A DNA stretch of 64,000 nucleotides from Mycetohabitans endofungorum (GTDB lineage Bacteria; Pseudomonadota; Gammaproteobacteria; Burkholderiales; Burkholderiaceae), in NCBI RefSeq assembly GCF_037477895.1, contig NZ_CP132744.1, positions 2,696,409-2,760,408 on the forward strand, written 5' to 3'. The position numbers and the translations under genes were made by a program. This document shows, in pieces, positions 53,002-60,884 of the stretch. Below the pieces are notes generated by a model. It ran no database searches, had not been told where the DNA came from, and saw only the letters and a program-made list of their open reading frames with translations. Within the stretch, counting starts at the first letter, position 1, and every line of letters begins with the position of its first letter.

Positions 53002-53013
53002 TCCCCTTCTGTT

Positions 53014-53089
53014 GGGGCGTTAGCTCAGTTGGTAGAGCAGCGGACTCTTAATCCGTAGGTCGAGTGTTCGAGTCACTCACGCCCCACCA
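53014..53089 (+). tRNA. tRNA-Lys (CTT)
   Basis: A 76-base cloverleaf: acceptor GGGGCGT pairs with ACGCCCC, D-arm TAGCTCAGTTGGTAGAGCA, anticodon arm CGGACTCTTAATCCG with anticodon CTT, T-arm GAGTGTTCGAGTCACTC, and an encoded ACCA end. It reads AAG codons, abundant in high-GC genes. A TATAAT lies upstream and a terminator downstream, so it is a single-gene unit. Confidence 0.96.
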
Positions 53090-53109
53090 AAGAATTCTGT
53101 AGTTAAATT

Positions 53110-53145
53110 AAGCACTTGCGAGTGATCGCCAGTGCTTTTTTTTCG
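53110..53145 (+). terminator. rho-independent terminator of tRNA-Lys
   Basis: AAGCACT at 53110-53116 pairs with AGTGCTT at 53131-53137, with an inner GCGA/TCGC stem, followed by a run of T from 53136 to 53143. It lies 20 bases after the tRNA end and matches a standard intrinsic terminator. Confidence 0.8.
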
Positions 53146-53391
53146 TTCATCGGTCGGACGCGAAGCCTCAAAAACTAGCCTTTGCCGGAAATCTGCCGCT
53201 ACGTCGGCATTGAATCAAGCGCCCAAATGGTTGTCGCCATTGACCAGGCGAACGACCGACTCAGGCTTTGGTTTCATCGTCGGTCACGGTCAGTACCACA
53301 CTCCCTTCTGAGGCCGAAAAGAGGTGGCGATAGCCACGGTTTAGACGGATGATGTCGAGGCAAGCCGCCGCTTCCGGGATGGGCGCTGTCG

Positions 53392-53943
53392 CTATTCCAT
53401 ACTCCGGAAGAAATCCTCCAGTCCCCGACGCTCTTGCTCGGTAAACAAGGACGTGCCAGGGATTGGGGACGGCAGCCCCGATGGCATGCTCACGGGCTGA
53501 GCTGCCGGCGGGTGCTGGAACGCAGCATTGACCGGAAACTCGGGGGTGGAGGCGTGAGTTAGTGGCGGCATGTCCGGCGACGATAGGCCGGGCGCACCGT
53601 AGTCGTCGTTCCTGCGCTGCCCCCATAGCGTAAGGGAAACGCCGTCGTCCGGCGTTTCCACGGTCTCTGGAGGGCTGTTGGCATGATGTCGATCCGGGGC
53701 ATTCCGCCATAACCCATTGGCTCTCCCGACATCGATTGACGCAAGAGGCCGGCCACGCCGACTCGCCAAACTGCGCTGCTGTTCCGCTTGGCCTGGCAGT
53801 CCTCGCAGAGGATCTGTTGTATTGGCGTAGCGTGGAGCCGGAGCCGGCGTGTTCTGCTGTTGCGTCGATTCCGCAGTCCTTGCTTGCTGGTTTTCAAGCG
53901 ACGTCCTATTGCTCCGTGTCAGGCTGCTGATGAATTGCCCCAT
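53392..53943 (-). CDS. unknown Pro/Ser-rich protein, candidate secreted effector
   Basis: The 183-residue protein starts MGQFISSLTRSNRTSLENQQ. The first six residues (Met-Gly-x3-Ser) fit the eukaryotic N-myristoylation rule, and the first 50 residues are rich in Ser, Thr, Gln and Asn, like a type III secretion leader. The rest is disordered-looking and Pro-rich (PAPAPRYANTTDPLRGLPGQ, PPAAQPVSMPSGLPSPIPGT), ending in a short helix (EQERRGLEDFFRS). No domain is recognised. It stands alone next to tRNA-Lys. The start at 53943 has AAGGAG some way upstream, at a longer than usual distance. A frameshifted longer ancestor is possible, since another frame stays open past the stop. Confidence 0.5.
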   Translation of the reverse strand: MGQFISSLTRSNRTSLENQQARTAESTQQQNTPAPAPRYANTTDPLRGLPGQAEQQRSLASRRGRPLASIDVGRANGLWRNAPDRHHANSPPETVETPDDGVSLTLWGQRRNDDYGAPGLSSPDMPPLTHASTPEFPVNAAFQHPPAAQPVSMPSGLPSPIPGTSLFTEQERRGLEDFFRSME

Positions 53944-54100
53944 CGAAACGACTCCCAAAGTGGATCGAAGGAGCAATATAGTCACCACACGAAGATCAAG
54001 CCGCGATACCGCCGCATCGATGGCTGGGCGCCCGAAAATGGCCCGCTGCGCATCTCAACCACGACACCGCGTCCCGTGGGCAAACGCAGCAATGCAGCCG

Positions 54101-54784
54101 TCAATCGGTTCCGTACTTCGGCGAGCGCGGTCCGTAAAGCAAGCCAGTCGGCGGCCCGGCCGACAACAGGCGCCGGCTCGCTAGATTCGCAACGTCAACG
54201 CTGTCGTCGGACAGCGTATGCGCAATCTGCTTAATCGCGGCCTGGGCCAACATGCCAACCAATCCAAATGCACCGACGTTGACGTTGGTGCCCACCTCGT
54301 CGCCGGTCGCACGCCCCTCGCCCTGCCACAGCACATCGCCGGTTTTCAGATCGACAAGCTTGGCCGATGCTGCCACGACCGTCTTACTGTCGAGCACGGT
54401 GTAGACGGAGCCATATTGCTTGACCTTCGTATAGAGTGCGGCGTCGGCGCCGAAGATGTCGCGAAGCTTCGCGGGCGTGACGCCTTGAATATCCGTCGGA
54501 GTGGTCAGCCCGTTGTACTTGAACGTCTCCTCCATGGGCGCCACCGGTACCACGTAGTATCCAGCCTCAGCCAACGGAAGCGTCATCTGCGAAAGCAAAC
54601 CGTATGTCGCCTTCACGTCCGACGTTTCATTCACCGGCGGCAGCACGAGGATTGAACGCGGCTGACTTCTCTTGAATGCCGTGTAGTCAGGACGTTGGGC
54701 GGGGCCCGCACATGCGGCCAGCAATGCGAGCATCGCACCGACGCATAGCGATTTCAGTAAAGAGATCTTGCTGATCTTGAACAT
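54101..54784 (-). CDS. DUF799 (GNA1162-like) outer-membrane lipoprotein
   Basis: The 227-residue protein has a lipoprotein signal (LCVGAMLALLAACAGPAQRP, lipobox LAAC) and the DUF799 domain: SQPRSILVLPPVNETSDVKA, TYGLLSQMTLPLAEAGYYVV, PVAPMEETFKYNGLTTPTDI and AALYTKVKQYGSVYTVLDSK. The family includes meningococcal GNA1162, structurally like TolB. It is the third gene of a three-lipoprotein operon with DUF4810 and CsgG-like proteins. The operon is conserved and thought to work at the outer membrane; its substrate is unknown. Confidence 0.92.
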   Translation of the reverse strand: MFKISKISLLKSLCVGAMLALLAACAGPAQRPDYTAFKRSQPRSILVLPPVNETSDVKATYGLLSQMTLPLAEAGYYVVPVAPMEETFKYNGLTTPTDIQGVTPAKLRDIFGADAALYTKVKQYGSVYTVLDSKTVVAASAKLVDLKTGDVLWQGEGRATGDEVGTNVNVGAFGLVGMLAQAAIKQIAHTLSDDSVDVANLASRRLLSAGPPTGLLYGPRSPKYGTD

Positions 54785-54797
54785 AGTGACGCTCAGC

Positions 54798-55211
54798 TCA
54801 GGGTTGCTTGGACTTCTTCATCAGGAAGTCCATGTACGGCGATGATTCGGGAAACGACTGCCTCTCGGCCTCGAATGCTTGTGCGGCTTGCTGGTCCTTG
54901 CCGGCGCTCGCATACAGCATTCCGAGATGCGCATGAAAACCCGGCGGCGGGCGATTTCCCGCCGCACGAATTTGTTGCAGCGCTTTTTCCAGGGCGTCGA
55001 TCTGCTGCTCTGGCGCCGCTTGTCCTTTGAAGTACTCGTAGACCTGCGGCTGATAAGCGTCCCATTGATACAACGGCACGGTCGGGTGACTGGCACAGCC
55101 GGTCAACCAGGCCGCAGCCGCGACCAGCGACAATCCGTTTTTTCTGAATAAGATAGGGAAATGCATACTGCTTTTTTTAGCGATTGGCATAGCGCGGGGC
55201 GACCGCTTCAT
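54798..55211 (-). CDS. DUF4810 lipoprotein
   Basis: The 137-residue protein has a signal and lipobox (RKNGLSLVAAAAWLTGCASH) and the DUF4810 domain: LYQWDAYQPQVYEYFKGQAA, EQQIDALEKALQQIRAAGNR, PPPGFHAHLGMLYASAGKDQ and QAAQAFEAERQSFPESSPYM, which resembles a tetratricopeptide pair. Three in-frame ATGs (55211, 55190, 55166) are possible; the first overlaps the CsgG-like stop, the last gives the most normal signal peptide. It is the middle gene of the lipoprotein operon. Confidence 0.9.
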   Translation of the reverse strand: MKRSPRAMPIAKKSSMHFPILFRKNGLSLVAAAAWLTGCASHPTVPLYQWDAYQPQVYEYFKGQAAPEQQIDALEKALQQIRAAGNRPPPGFHAHLGMLYASAGKDQQAAQAFEAERQSFPESSPYMDFLMKKSKQP

Positions 55212-55888
55212 TTCACCGAGCCGAGTGCGCCGGCATCGACCTGTTCAACCAAGTGGTTGACCGCTTCCTGAATGGCCAGATCTAGCACCTTGCCATTCAG
55301 CGTGGAGTCATAGCCGGCCGTACCGCCAAAGCCGATGACCTCCCGATTGGACACGCTGTACTCGCCCGCGCCCTGACTCGACAGCACAACTTCAGACGTC
55401 GCGGTATTGACGACATTGAGATTGACCTTTGCGTACGCGACCTGCTCTTTGCCACGCCCGAGGATGCCGAACAGTTGATGGTCGCCGACCTCCTTGCGAC
55501 CGAACTCGGTGACGTCGCCCGTCACGACGAAATTGGCTCCCTTGATCGCCTGAGCCTTTTTCATGAAGCCAGCTTCCTGCTTAATCTCGTCTAGATTGCT
55601 CCGATCGAGCACGTTAAAACGGCGGCTCTGTTGCAGTCGCGTAACCAGGATCGTCTTGGCCTGTCCACCGAGACGGTCGATTCCGTCGGAAAAGATGCCG
55701 CGCATATAGCTAGACCGGTTATCGAACTTGCCGACGGCGATCCCCATCGGCTTGCCAGCGAACGGTGTTTGGGCGCTGCTGACCACGGGCACCGGCAGCG
55801 TTCGCGACGATTCCGTCGCGCACGCGCTTAGTCCCAGGGCAAGCGCCGCCGTCAACCAGATAACGCCAACATTTTTATGCTTTTTCAC
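55208..55888 (-). CDS. CsgG-like outer-membrane lipoprotein
   Basis: The 226-residue protein has a signal with lipobox (VIWLTAALALGLSACATESS) and a CsgG domain: GIAVGKFDNRSSYMRGIFSD, TILVTRLQQSRRFNVLDRSN, ANFVVTGDVTEFGRKEVGDH and VNLNVVNTATSEVVLSSQGA. CsgG forms the curli export channel; this gene is in the DUF4810-DUF799 cluster instead and there are no curlin genes nearby, so the role may differ. The GTG at 55888 is preceded by a strong AAGGAGGTT at close spacing. It opens the operon. Confidence 0.92.
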   Translation of the reverse strand: MKKHKNVGVIWLTAALALGLSACATESSRTLPVPVVSSAQTPFAGKPMGIAVGKFDNRSSYMRGIFSDGIDRLGGQAKTILVTRLQQSRRFNVLDRSNLDEIKQEAGFMKKAQAIKGANFVVTGDVTEFGRKEVGDHQLFGILGRGKEQVAYAKVNLNVVNTATSEVVLSSQGAGEYSVSNREVIGFGGTAGYDSTLNGKVLDLAIQEAVNHLVEQVDAGALGSVK

Positions 55889-56423
55889 GCAACCTCCTTA
55901 TCAACTTAAAAAAACACTGCCTAATTGGGCGCGGCTCGTGGCAAACGCCCGAACGCGGCCATGCCGTTGCCAAATCGGCGGCAACGTCAGTCATTGCCCA
56001 ACTTGTCGAACCAGTGAAATAAAAAAAGACGCGCTTAGCTTGGCGCTCGCCATGCTAAGGTTTTTCGATGAAACGGCGTGTGTAAAATAACAGCCGCTAC
56101 TACTGCGCCAGTCTTATCTATTCCGACAAAATCGATAGCCCCTTCGTCGTTTTTTGTTCGAAATCCCGCTACACCTGCATTTTGCAGCCATCATTTCGCT
56201 TCATCGATGGCAACGAGAAAGGATTTTACGATGTGGTACTAAACAGCGAGATTTTCACGTCTGAGTCGCACAATGTCAACGCCGAATTGACATTGCGCGA
56301 CCGCTGCAAAGAAGATGAGATCCAGCCCATTTGTATGGGCGGATCCCGGCTACCGCAGTGCCTCAAACCAGTACGGCGCTCGTATCAGAACACAGCAATT
56401 CATCGCCATGCAGGCATTCTTCA
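55889..56423. other. 535-base interval without a convincing gene
   Basis: It carries the promoter and leader of the CsgG-like operon. A rightward 101-codon frame at 56182-56487 overlaps the next gene and lacks a ribosome-binding site or family, so it is not called. No repeats or tRNA-like folds were seen. Confidence 0.5.
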
Positions 56424-56774
56424 CTATTGCTTGATAAAGCGGTACGAAGTCCATAAGCCGTTCGGATCGCGATTGCCCGCGTTCTGAAATTCAATTGCAT
56501 GCCCGACTACTCGGATAATTCTGAATTCGTCATTCTCCGGCGTCGACAGGCATTGATACGCATTGAACAACTCTTGCATTTTTCCTTGTTCACCGGCCAA
56601 CGCATGCTGATCAGCCGCGTCCAGCTTATCGCGTGACAAGCATCCATAGGCATTTGCCTTGAACCGGAACGTCTGGTCCGGCGCCAACTTGACGACTTTG
56701 TCCTGGGCTTGCGCCGCGGAAAATGCGACGGCAAGCGTGACGAGAGCAAAAACCATCCCAGTACGTTTCATCAT
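56424..56774 (-). CDS. small exported protein of unknown function
   Basis: The 116-residue protein begins with two Met codons (ATGATG) preceded by AGGAGAG at good spacing. Its signal peptide, MMKRTGMVFALVTLAVAFSA then AQA, has a normal cleavage site. The mature part (QDKVVKLAPDQTFRFKANAY, GCLSRDKLDAADQHALAGEQ, MQELFNAYQCLSTPENDEFR) has two Cys that could pair. It resembles small periplasmic proteins of Burkholderia without known function. It stands alone between two long gaps. Confidence 0.75.
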   Translation of the reverse strand: MMKRTGMVFALVTLAVAFSAAQAQDKVVKLAPDQTFRFKANAYGCLSRDKLDAADQHALAGEQGKMQELFNAYQCLSTPENDEFRIIRVVGHAIEFQNAGNRDPNGLWTSYRFIKQ

Positions 56775-57650
56775 GAATCTCTCTCCTGTGAGCTGCGCAT
56801 ACCTTGGTATGTTATATTTGAAGTTAAACGCAGCAGTTCCATCGTAGACCAATGCACGCGAAGCACAAGCAGAATTTGTGTGCAACCGCAATAGGCCAAA
56901 ATGCCGCACCCATCGGTAACATGCCTACCACGCGCATTGCAGCGTTTTGACGCATTGCACATATCGTGCTGCAGTATGTCGCCGAAATGGCGCGTGGTTT
57001 GTCGCATTAAAGACTGCATAAAAATACCTAGCCCCCAACGAGTAAGCCCTCGGCGCCATTTCGCCAAAAATCAATGAGGCGCTGGAACGCTTGCTGAATA
57101 AAAGAGCGCCGGGGGAAAGACACATACGTGCCCCGAGCCGGGATAAGCAAAGCGCGGCAATCCGAATCACATCGCACGATGGATCGCGCGGATTGGCCCG
57201 GGTAGGCATACGCCCCATTGACAGCCTCCACGCTAGTTCCGCTCGCCGGCCAGCATGCCCGTCGCGGCGCGCCGACTGGGTGTCGATGTGGGCGCAGGAT
57301 GGAAATACAGGTGCTGACTGGCTAGCTGGAATGCTAGTGGGCAAGCGGAAATGCTGGCGGGTAATGTACAGCGTCCTCAAATGAACAAGGACTAGCGTAG
57401 GGATCCGATCATGGCCGAGCAGATTATCCTGGACGCATTACTCTTACTGCCATTGTGATCGTTGTGTTTCTTTTCATTGACGGGCTATGGCAGGAGCACC
57501 GGTTACGCATTAAGGCCGCGCCGAGCGCGCGCGGCCTTAATCATCGACGGATGCGGGACGCGATTCGTCACGATCACCCGCCGGTTTCAGGGGGCCGCTT
57601 ACGAATGACGCCGCACCTGCGCACCGGCGCACCACGCACGCGGCGTCGAA
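56775..57650. other. 876-base gene-poor interval
   Basis: Several open frames exist (for example the leftward one at 56925-57380) but none has a ribosome-binding site, domain or normal residue composition. A short rightward stretch near 57430-57540 (ALLLLPL in one frame, IVIVVFLFIDGLWQEH in another) looks like a frameshifted small membrane protein. The strong hairpin at 57509-57541 lies within it. The interval looks like decayed coding DNA. Confidence 0.45.
57509..57541. other. perfect 12-bp inverted repeat
   Basis: ATTAAGGCCGCG at 57509-57520 and CGCGGCCTTAAT at 57530-57541 are exact inverse complements with a 9-base loop. Neither strand has a T-run after the stem, so it is not a standard terminator. 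It lies 110 bases beyond the stop of the leftward 57-codon gene and could act as a factor-dependent terminator or mRNA-stabilising hairpin. Confidence 0.6.
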
Positions 57651-57824
57651 TCAATGACGGCGGCGCAGCCATCCCGCCAGATGGCGAGTCTCCATCCAAT
57701 GAAGTACACGGCTGCGTTCCGGATGCTCGCGCCAACGTGATAAAAGTTCAAACCCCCACAGTGCCAATAGAATCAGGAAGCCTAATCCACCACCGATCAG
57801 GCCTGCAACCGTTTCGCCTTCCAT
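57651..57824 (-). CDS. 57-residue single-span membrane protein
   Basis: An ATG at 57824 preceded by a strong GGAGG (57835-57831) opens a 57-residue frame: METVAGL-type start MEGETVAGLIGGGLGFLILL, then ALWGFELLSRWREHPERSRV, LHWMETRHLAGWLRRRH and TGA. Residues 7-28 form one membrane helix with a glycine-rich start; the C-terminal half is basic and should face the cytoplasm. No family is recognised. The ribosome-binding site and coding-like sequence argue that it is real despite its size. Confidence 0.65.
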   Translation of the reverse strand: MEGETVAGLIGGGLGFLILLALWGFELLSRWREHPERSRVLHWMETRHLAGWLRRRH

Positions 57825-57909
57825 GATTGCCCTCCATTGGGAACACTCATCACTTTATTGTAGGCAATCGGATAGCGACGAAAAGGGGCAAAGACATGCG
57901 CCTGCGCGC

Positions 57910-58438
57910 GGCTAGTTGACTCAGCCGCCATTGAGCGCGTGCAGGGATCTACCGCTGCCCGTTTCGCGACAACAGGCATGCTGCTGTACATGCTGGCTCG
58001 CGGCTGTGGCGCACAGAGATCGTCGAGTTCGGCACCTCGTTCGGCATCTCGACGCTGCATTTGGCGGCGGCGTTGCGGGACAACGGCGGCGGTAGGCTGA
58101 TTACGAGTGAATTTGAACCGTCCAAGGTGGCGCGGGCCCGCAATCACCTCGCAGCCGGCGGACTAAGCGACCTGGTCGAGATCCGGGAGGGCGACGCGCT
58201 GCAGACGTTGAGCGTCGACTTGCCAGAAACAATCGATCTGCTCCTACTCGATGGCACGAAGGGGTTATATCCGGAAATTTTAAGCCAAGTGGAAAGCCAC
58301 CTTAGGCCAGGTGCCTTCATCGTCGCCGACAACGCCAACCACAGTCCCGACTATCTGGCGCGCGTACGCTCGCCTGGGGAGGGCTACCTGTCCACGCCGT
58401 TAGACGACGATGTGGAGTTGTCTATCCGAGTCTGTTGA
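57910..58438 (+). pseudogene. O-methyltransferase gene broken by a frameshift
   Basis: One frame reads IERVQGSTAARFATTGMLLY then MLARGCGAQR up to about 58018. The next frame takes over with IVEFGTSFGISTLHLAAALR, SEFEPSKVARARNHLAAGGL, LVEIREGDALQTLSVDLPET and IDLLLLDGTKGLYPEILSQV, ending at 58436-58438. Together they match a class I SAM-dependent O-methyltransferase (SAM loop EFGTSFGIST, acidic EFEP, LLLLDG). A one-base loss or gain near 58018 separates them, and the N-terminus is short. A truncated 125-residue frame from 58061 remains but lacks the SAM loop. Confidence 0.75.
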
Positions 58439-58625
58439 ATGGGCATTCAGCTATACATCCGCTGCAGCGCCCCGCTGGCACTCGGTGCGGCACACCACGG
58501 CTTGATTTGCGCTGCACCGTCATCGCCGGCCGACGCAGCACTCACGAGGCTATCCTCACCCACCTTGAACGTCGGATGCACCCGCGAATACCGTTGGCGC
58601 CGGCAGGCTCCTCCCAGTGGCGGGC

Positions 58626-58958
58626 TCAGTGCCCCATATAGACGGATTGAGACACATGGGCAATGGTCGGGCCGCCCGCCTGCGTCGAACCGCTGGCCAC
58701 GCCGCCCACTGCTTGTGCGGCGACGTGTTGCTCAGCGGCATGCTTGGCCGCCACGCGGGCCTCAGCCGCTTGGATGTTGTTCGGATAATCGTAGTCGTTG
58801 GCCGTGGCGGGGTTGTAGCCGACTTGCTCGAGTTCAATCAACTCGGCCCGCACTTGGGCGTGCGTGAGCGGTGCGTTCGTTTGTGCGAACGAGGTCAGCG
58901 GCGCCGCAGCAGCAGCGGCAACAGTGGTAATGACGACAGCTTTGATCAGCGCATTCAT
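58626..58958 (-). CDS. DUF4148 exported protein
   Basis: The 110-residue protein has a clear signal peptide (NALIKAVVITTVAAAAAAPL, cleavage after SFA) and the DUF4148 motif LTHAQVRAELIELEQVGYNP, NDYDYPNNIQAAEARVAAK. Such small periplasmic proteins are abundant in Burkholderiaceae and mostly unstudied. A GGAGG lies seven bases before the ATG at 58958. The end (GPTIAHVSQSVYMGH) is Ser/Gly-rich. Confidence 0.9.
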   Translation of the reverse strand: MNALIKAVVITTVAAAAAAPLTSFAQTNAPLTHAQVRAELIELEQVGYNPATANDYDYPNNIQAAEARVAAKHAAEQHVAAQAVGGVASGSTQAGGPTIAHVSQSVYMGH

Positions 58959-59342
58959 GACACAACCTCCGATTATTCGTTTCACATTGAAGCTACAAAC
59001 GTCAAGGTCCGTAGCCGGCAAATGCAGTGTAGGAGCCGGACAAATAAGGGTAAATATCTAATCCACGAATTCACTGTTATCAAAAAAAGAACAATCGAGA
59101 CGCGGTGCAGCGTCTCAACGCACTCCGGCTATTGCGCCCCGTCGTCAGCCGACTCAGTCGCGCGCTACGACGCACAATGATCCGCTAGCATGAAATTCAG
59201 GCATGCGTGCAATACCACAGCAAAACAGGTCGTTTTGCGGTGTGACGCCCAACGGAGGCAGGTCGGGATTGACGAGTTTGAGCCGGTCCAGGTAAATATT
59301 CAGGGCATTAAAGATTGCCAACGGATGTCTATGGACCCTGCA
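58959..59342. other. 384-base interval without a gene
   Basis: It holds the leader of the DUF4148 gene and the 3' side of mnmE. A short rightward frame from 59190 runs antisense into mnmE and is not supported. A stretch near 59060-59100 (TTATCAAAAAAAGAAC) is AT-rich, perhaps part of a promoter. Confidence 0.45.
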
Positions 59343-60731
59343 TTACTTTCCAATACAGAACCGGCTGAAGATCACACCCAGCAAATCATCCGACGTGAAC
59401 TCACCGGTAATCGCGTTCAATTGCTCCTGCGCCAGTCGCAACTCCTCGGCAAATAGATCGAGCGCTTGCGCATTGCGCGCCGCGTGCTCCGCAGCCGTCG
59501 CCAAATGCTCGCCTGCGGTGCGCAATGCGCGCAAATGACGCTCGCGCGCCAGATAGACACTTTCCGCGCCTGCCTGCCAGCCGGCAATGCGCAGCAGTTC
59601 GGCGCGCAGCAGGTCGATACCGAGCGCCGCCTTTGCGGATAGCCTGACCTCGCGCGCCGCGCCATCCCCGGCATCGCGCACCTCCGGCTCGATGTCTGCC
59701 AGGTCGATCTTGTTGAAAATCCGCACCACCGGCACCCCGGCAGGAAACCGTGCGGCGATCGCATGATCCTCTACGCTTATCCCGTCACGCGCATCCAGCA
59801 GGTGCAGCACGACATCCGCTTGCTCGATTTCGTGCCATGACCGCGCAATACCGAGCCGCTCCACTTCGTCTTGCGTATCGCGCAGGCCGGCGGTATCGAT
59901 TACGTGCAGCGGTATGCCTTCGATCTGAATGGTCTGCGCAACCTTATCCCGCGTCGTGCCGGCAATCGGTGTCACGATTGCCAGTTCGGCACCCGCCAGC
60001 GCATTAAGCAGCGAGGACTTGCCGACGTTCGGTTGCCCGGCCAGTACGACGGACAGCCCCTCACGCAGCAACGCGCCTTGTTTCGCATCGCGCTGTACGG
60101 CCGCCAATGCGTCGCGGATATGCGCCAACTTGCCGCGCGCGTCGGCCGCCTCCAGAAAATCGATTTCCTCCTCCGGGAAATCGAGGGTGGCCTCGACCAG
60201 CATCCGCAGGTCGACGACCTTGTCGACGAGCCGATGGATGTCGCGCGAGAATGCCCCTTCCAACGAACGACCGGCCGAGCGCGCGGCCGCCTCGGTGCTG
60301 GCTTCGATTAGGTCCGCCACGGCTTCAGCCTGCGCGAGATCAAGCTTGTCGTTCAGGAACGCGCGTCGCGTGAATTCGCCGGGCTGCGCGAGCCGCAGGC
60401 CGATGTCGCGGCCAGCGTCGAGGCATCGCTGCAGCACGAGTTGCAATACAACCGGCCCGCCATGCCCCTGCAGTTCGAGGACGTGCTCGCCGGTGTACGA
60501 ATGGGGTGCCGGGAAATACAAACCGATGCCGCGATCCAGCGGCACGCCGGTCGCATCGAAAAACGGCACATAGACGGCACGACGGGGCGCAAGCCGATCG
60601 CGGAACAATGCGTCCATCAGCCGCGCGGCCGCGTCGGCCCCGGCCGCGCCGAACGAGACACGCACCACACCTATGCCACCACGGCCCGGTGCGGTGGCAA
60701 TCGCAACGATCGGATCAGAATCGGTTTGCAT
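59343..60731 (-). CDS. mnmE: tRNA modification GTPase MnmE
   Basis: The 462-residue GTPase, with MnmG, makes the 5-carboxymethylaminomethyl group on wobble uridine. The N-terminal tetrahydrofolate-binding domain opens [20 protein letters not shown]. The G domain has [20 protein letters not shown] (G1, near 228-236), IAGTTRDKV (G2), [13 protein letters not shown] (G3) and FNKIDLADI (NKxD). The C-terminus ends in the conserved FCIGK. The ATG at 60731 follows a possible TTG; the gene is leftward with yidC-rnpA-rpmH upstream of it. Confidence 0.96.
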   Translation of the reverse strand: MQTDSDPIVAIATAPGRGGIGVVRVSFGAAGADAAARLMDALFRDRLAPRRAVYVPFFDATGVPLDRGIGLYFPAPHSYTGEHVLELQGHGGPVVLQLVLQRCLDAGRDIGLRLAQPGEFTRRAFLNDKLDLAQAEAVADLIEASTEAAARSAGRSLEGAFSRDIHRLVDKVVDLRMLVEATLDFPEEEIDFLEAADARGKLAHIRDALAAVQRDAKQGALLREGLSVVLAGQPNVGKSSLLNALAGAELAIVTPIAGTTRDKVAQTIQIEGIPLHVIDTAGLRDTQDEVERLGIARSWHEIEQADVVLHLLDARDGISVEDHAIAARFPAGVPVVRIFNKIDLADIEPEVRDAGDGAAREVRLSAKAALGIDLLRAELLRIAGWQAGAESVYLARERHLRALRTAGEHLATAAEHAARNAQALDLFAEELRLAQEQLNAITGEFTSDDLLGVIFSRFCIGK

Positions 60732-60884
60732 CAACTTAAATAAATAGGTGCGGCAATACGGGTCGCCGTCGATAGCGGCTCGCGTCCATTGTAGTCAGAC
60801 GGCCCGGCGATTCGCGTCGGATACCGCGACGGCCCATGCCGGCGGCAGGCACCTCGTCAAGCTGCCCGCCTCACCATCACGGAC

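Noticed and set aside
53944..54010. TTCG motifs upstream of the 53392-53943 gene as an hrpII box
   Set aside because: The pairs are spaced by 18 and 20 bases, not 16, so they do not fit the HrpB-dependent promoter pattern.
56182..56487. Rightward 101-codon frame before the small exported protein
   Set aside because: No ribosome-binding site, no family, and overlap with a better gene on the other strand.
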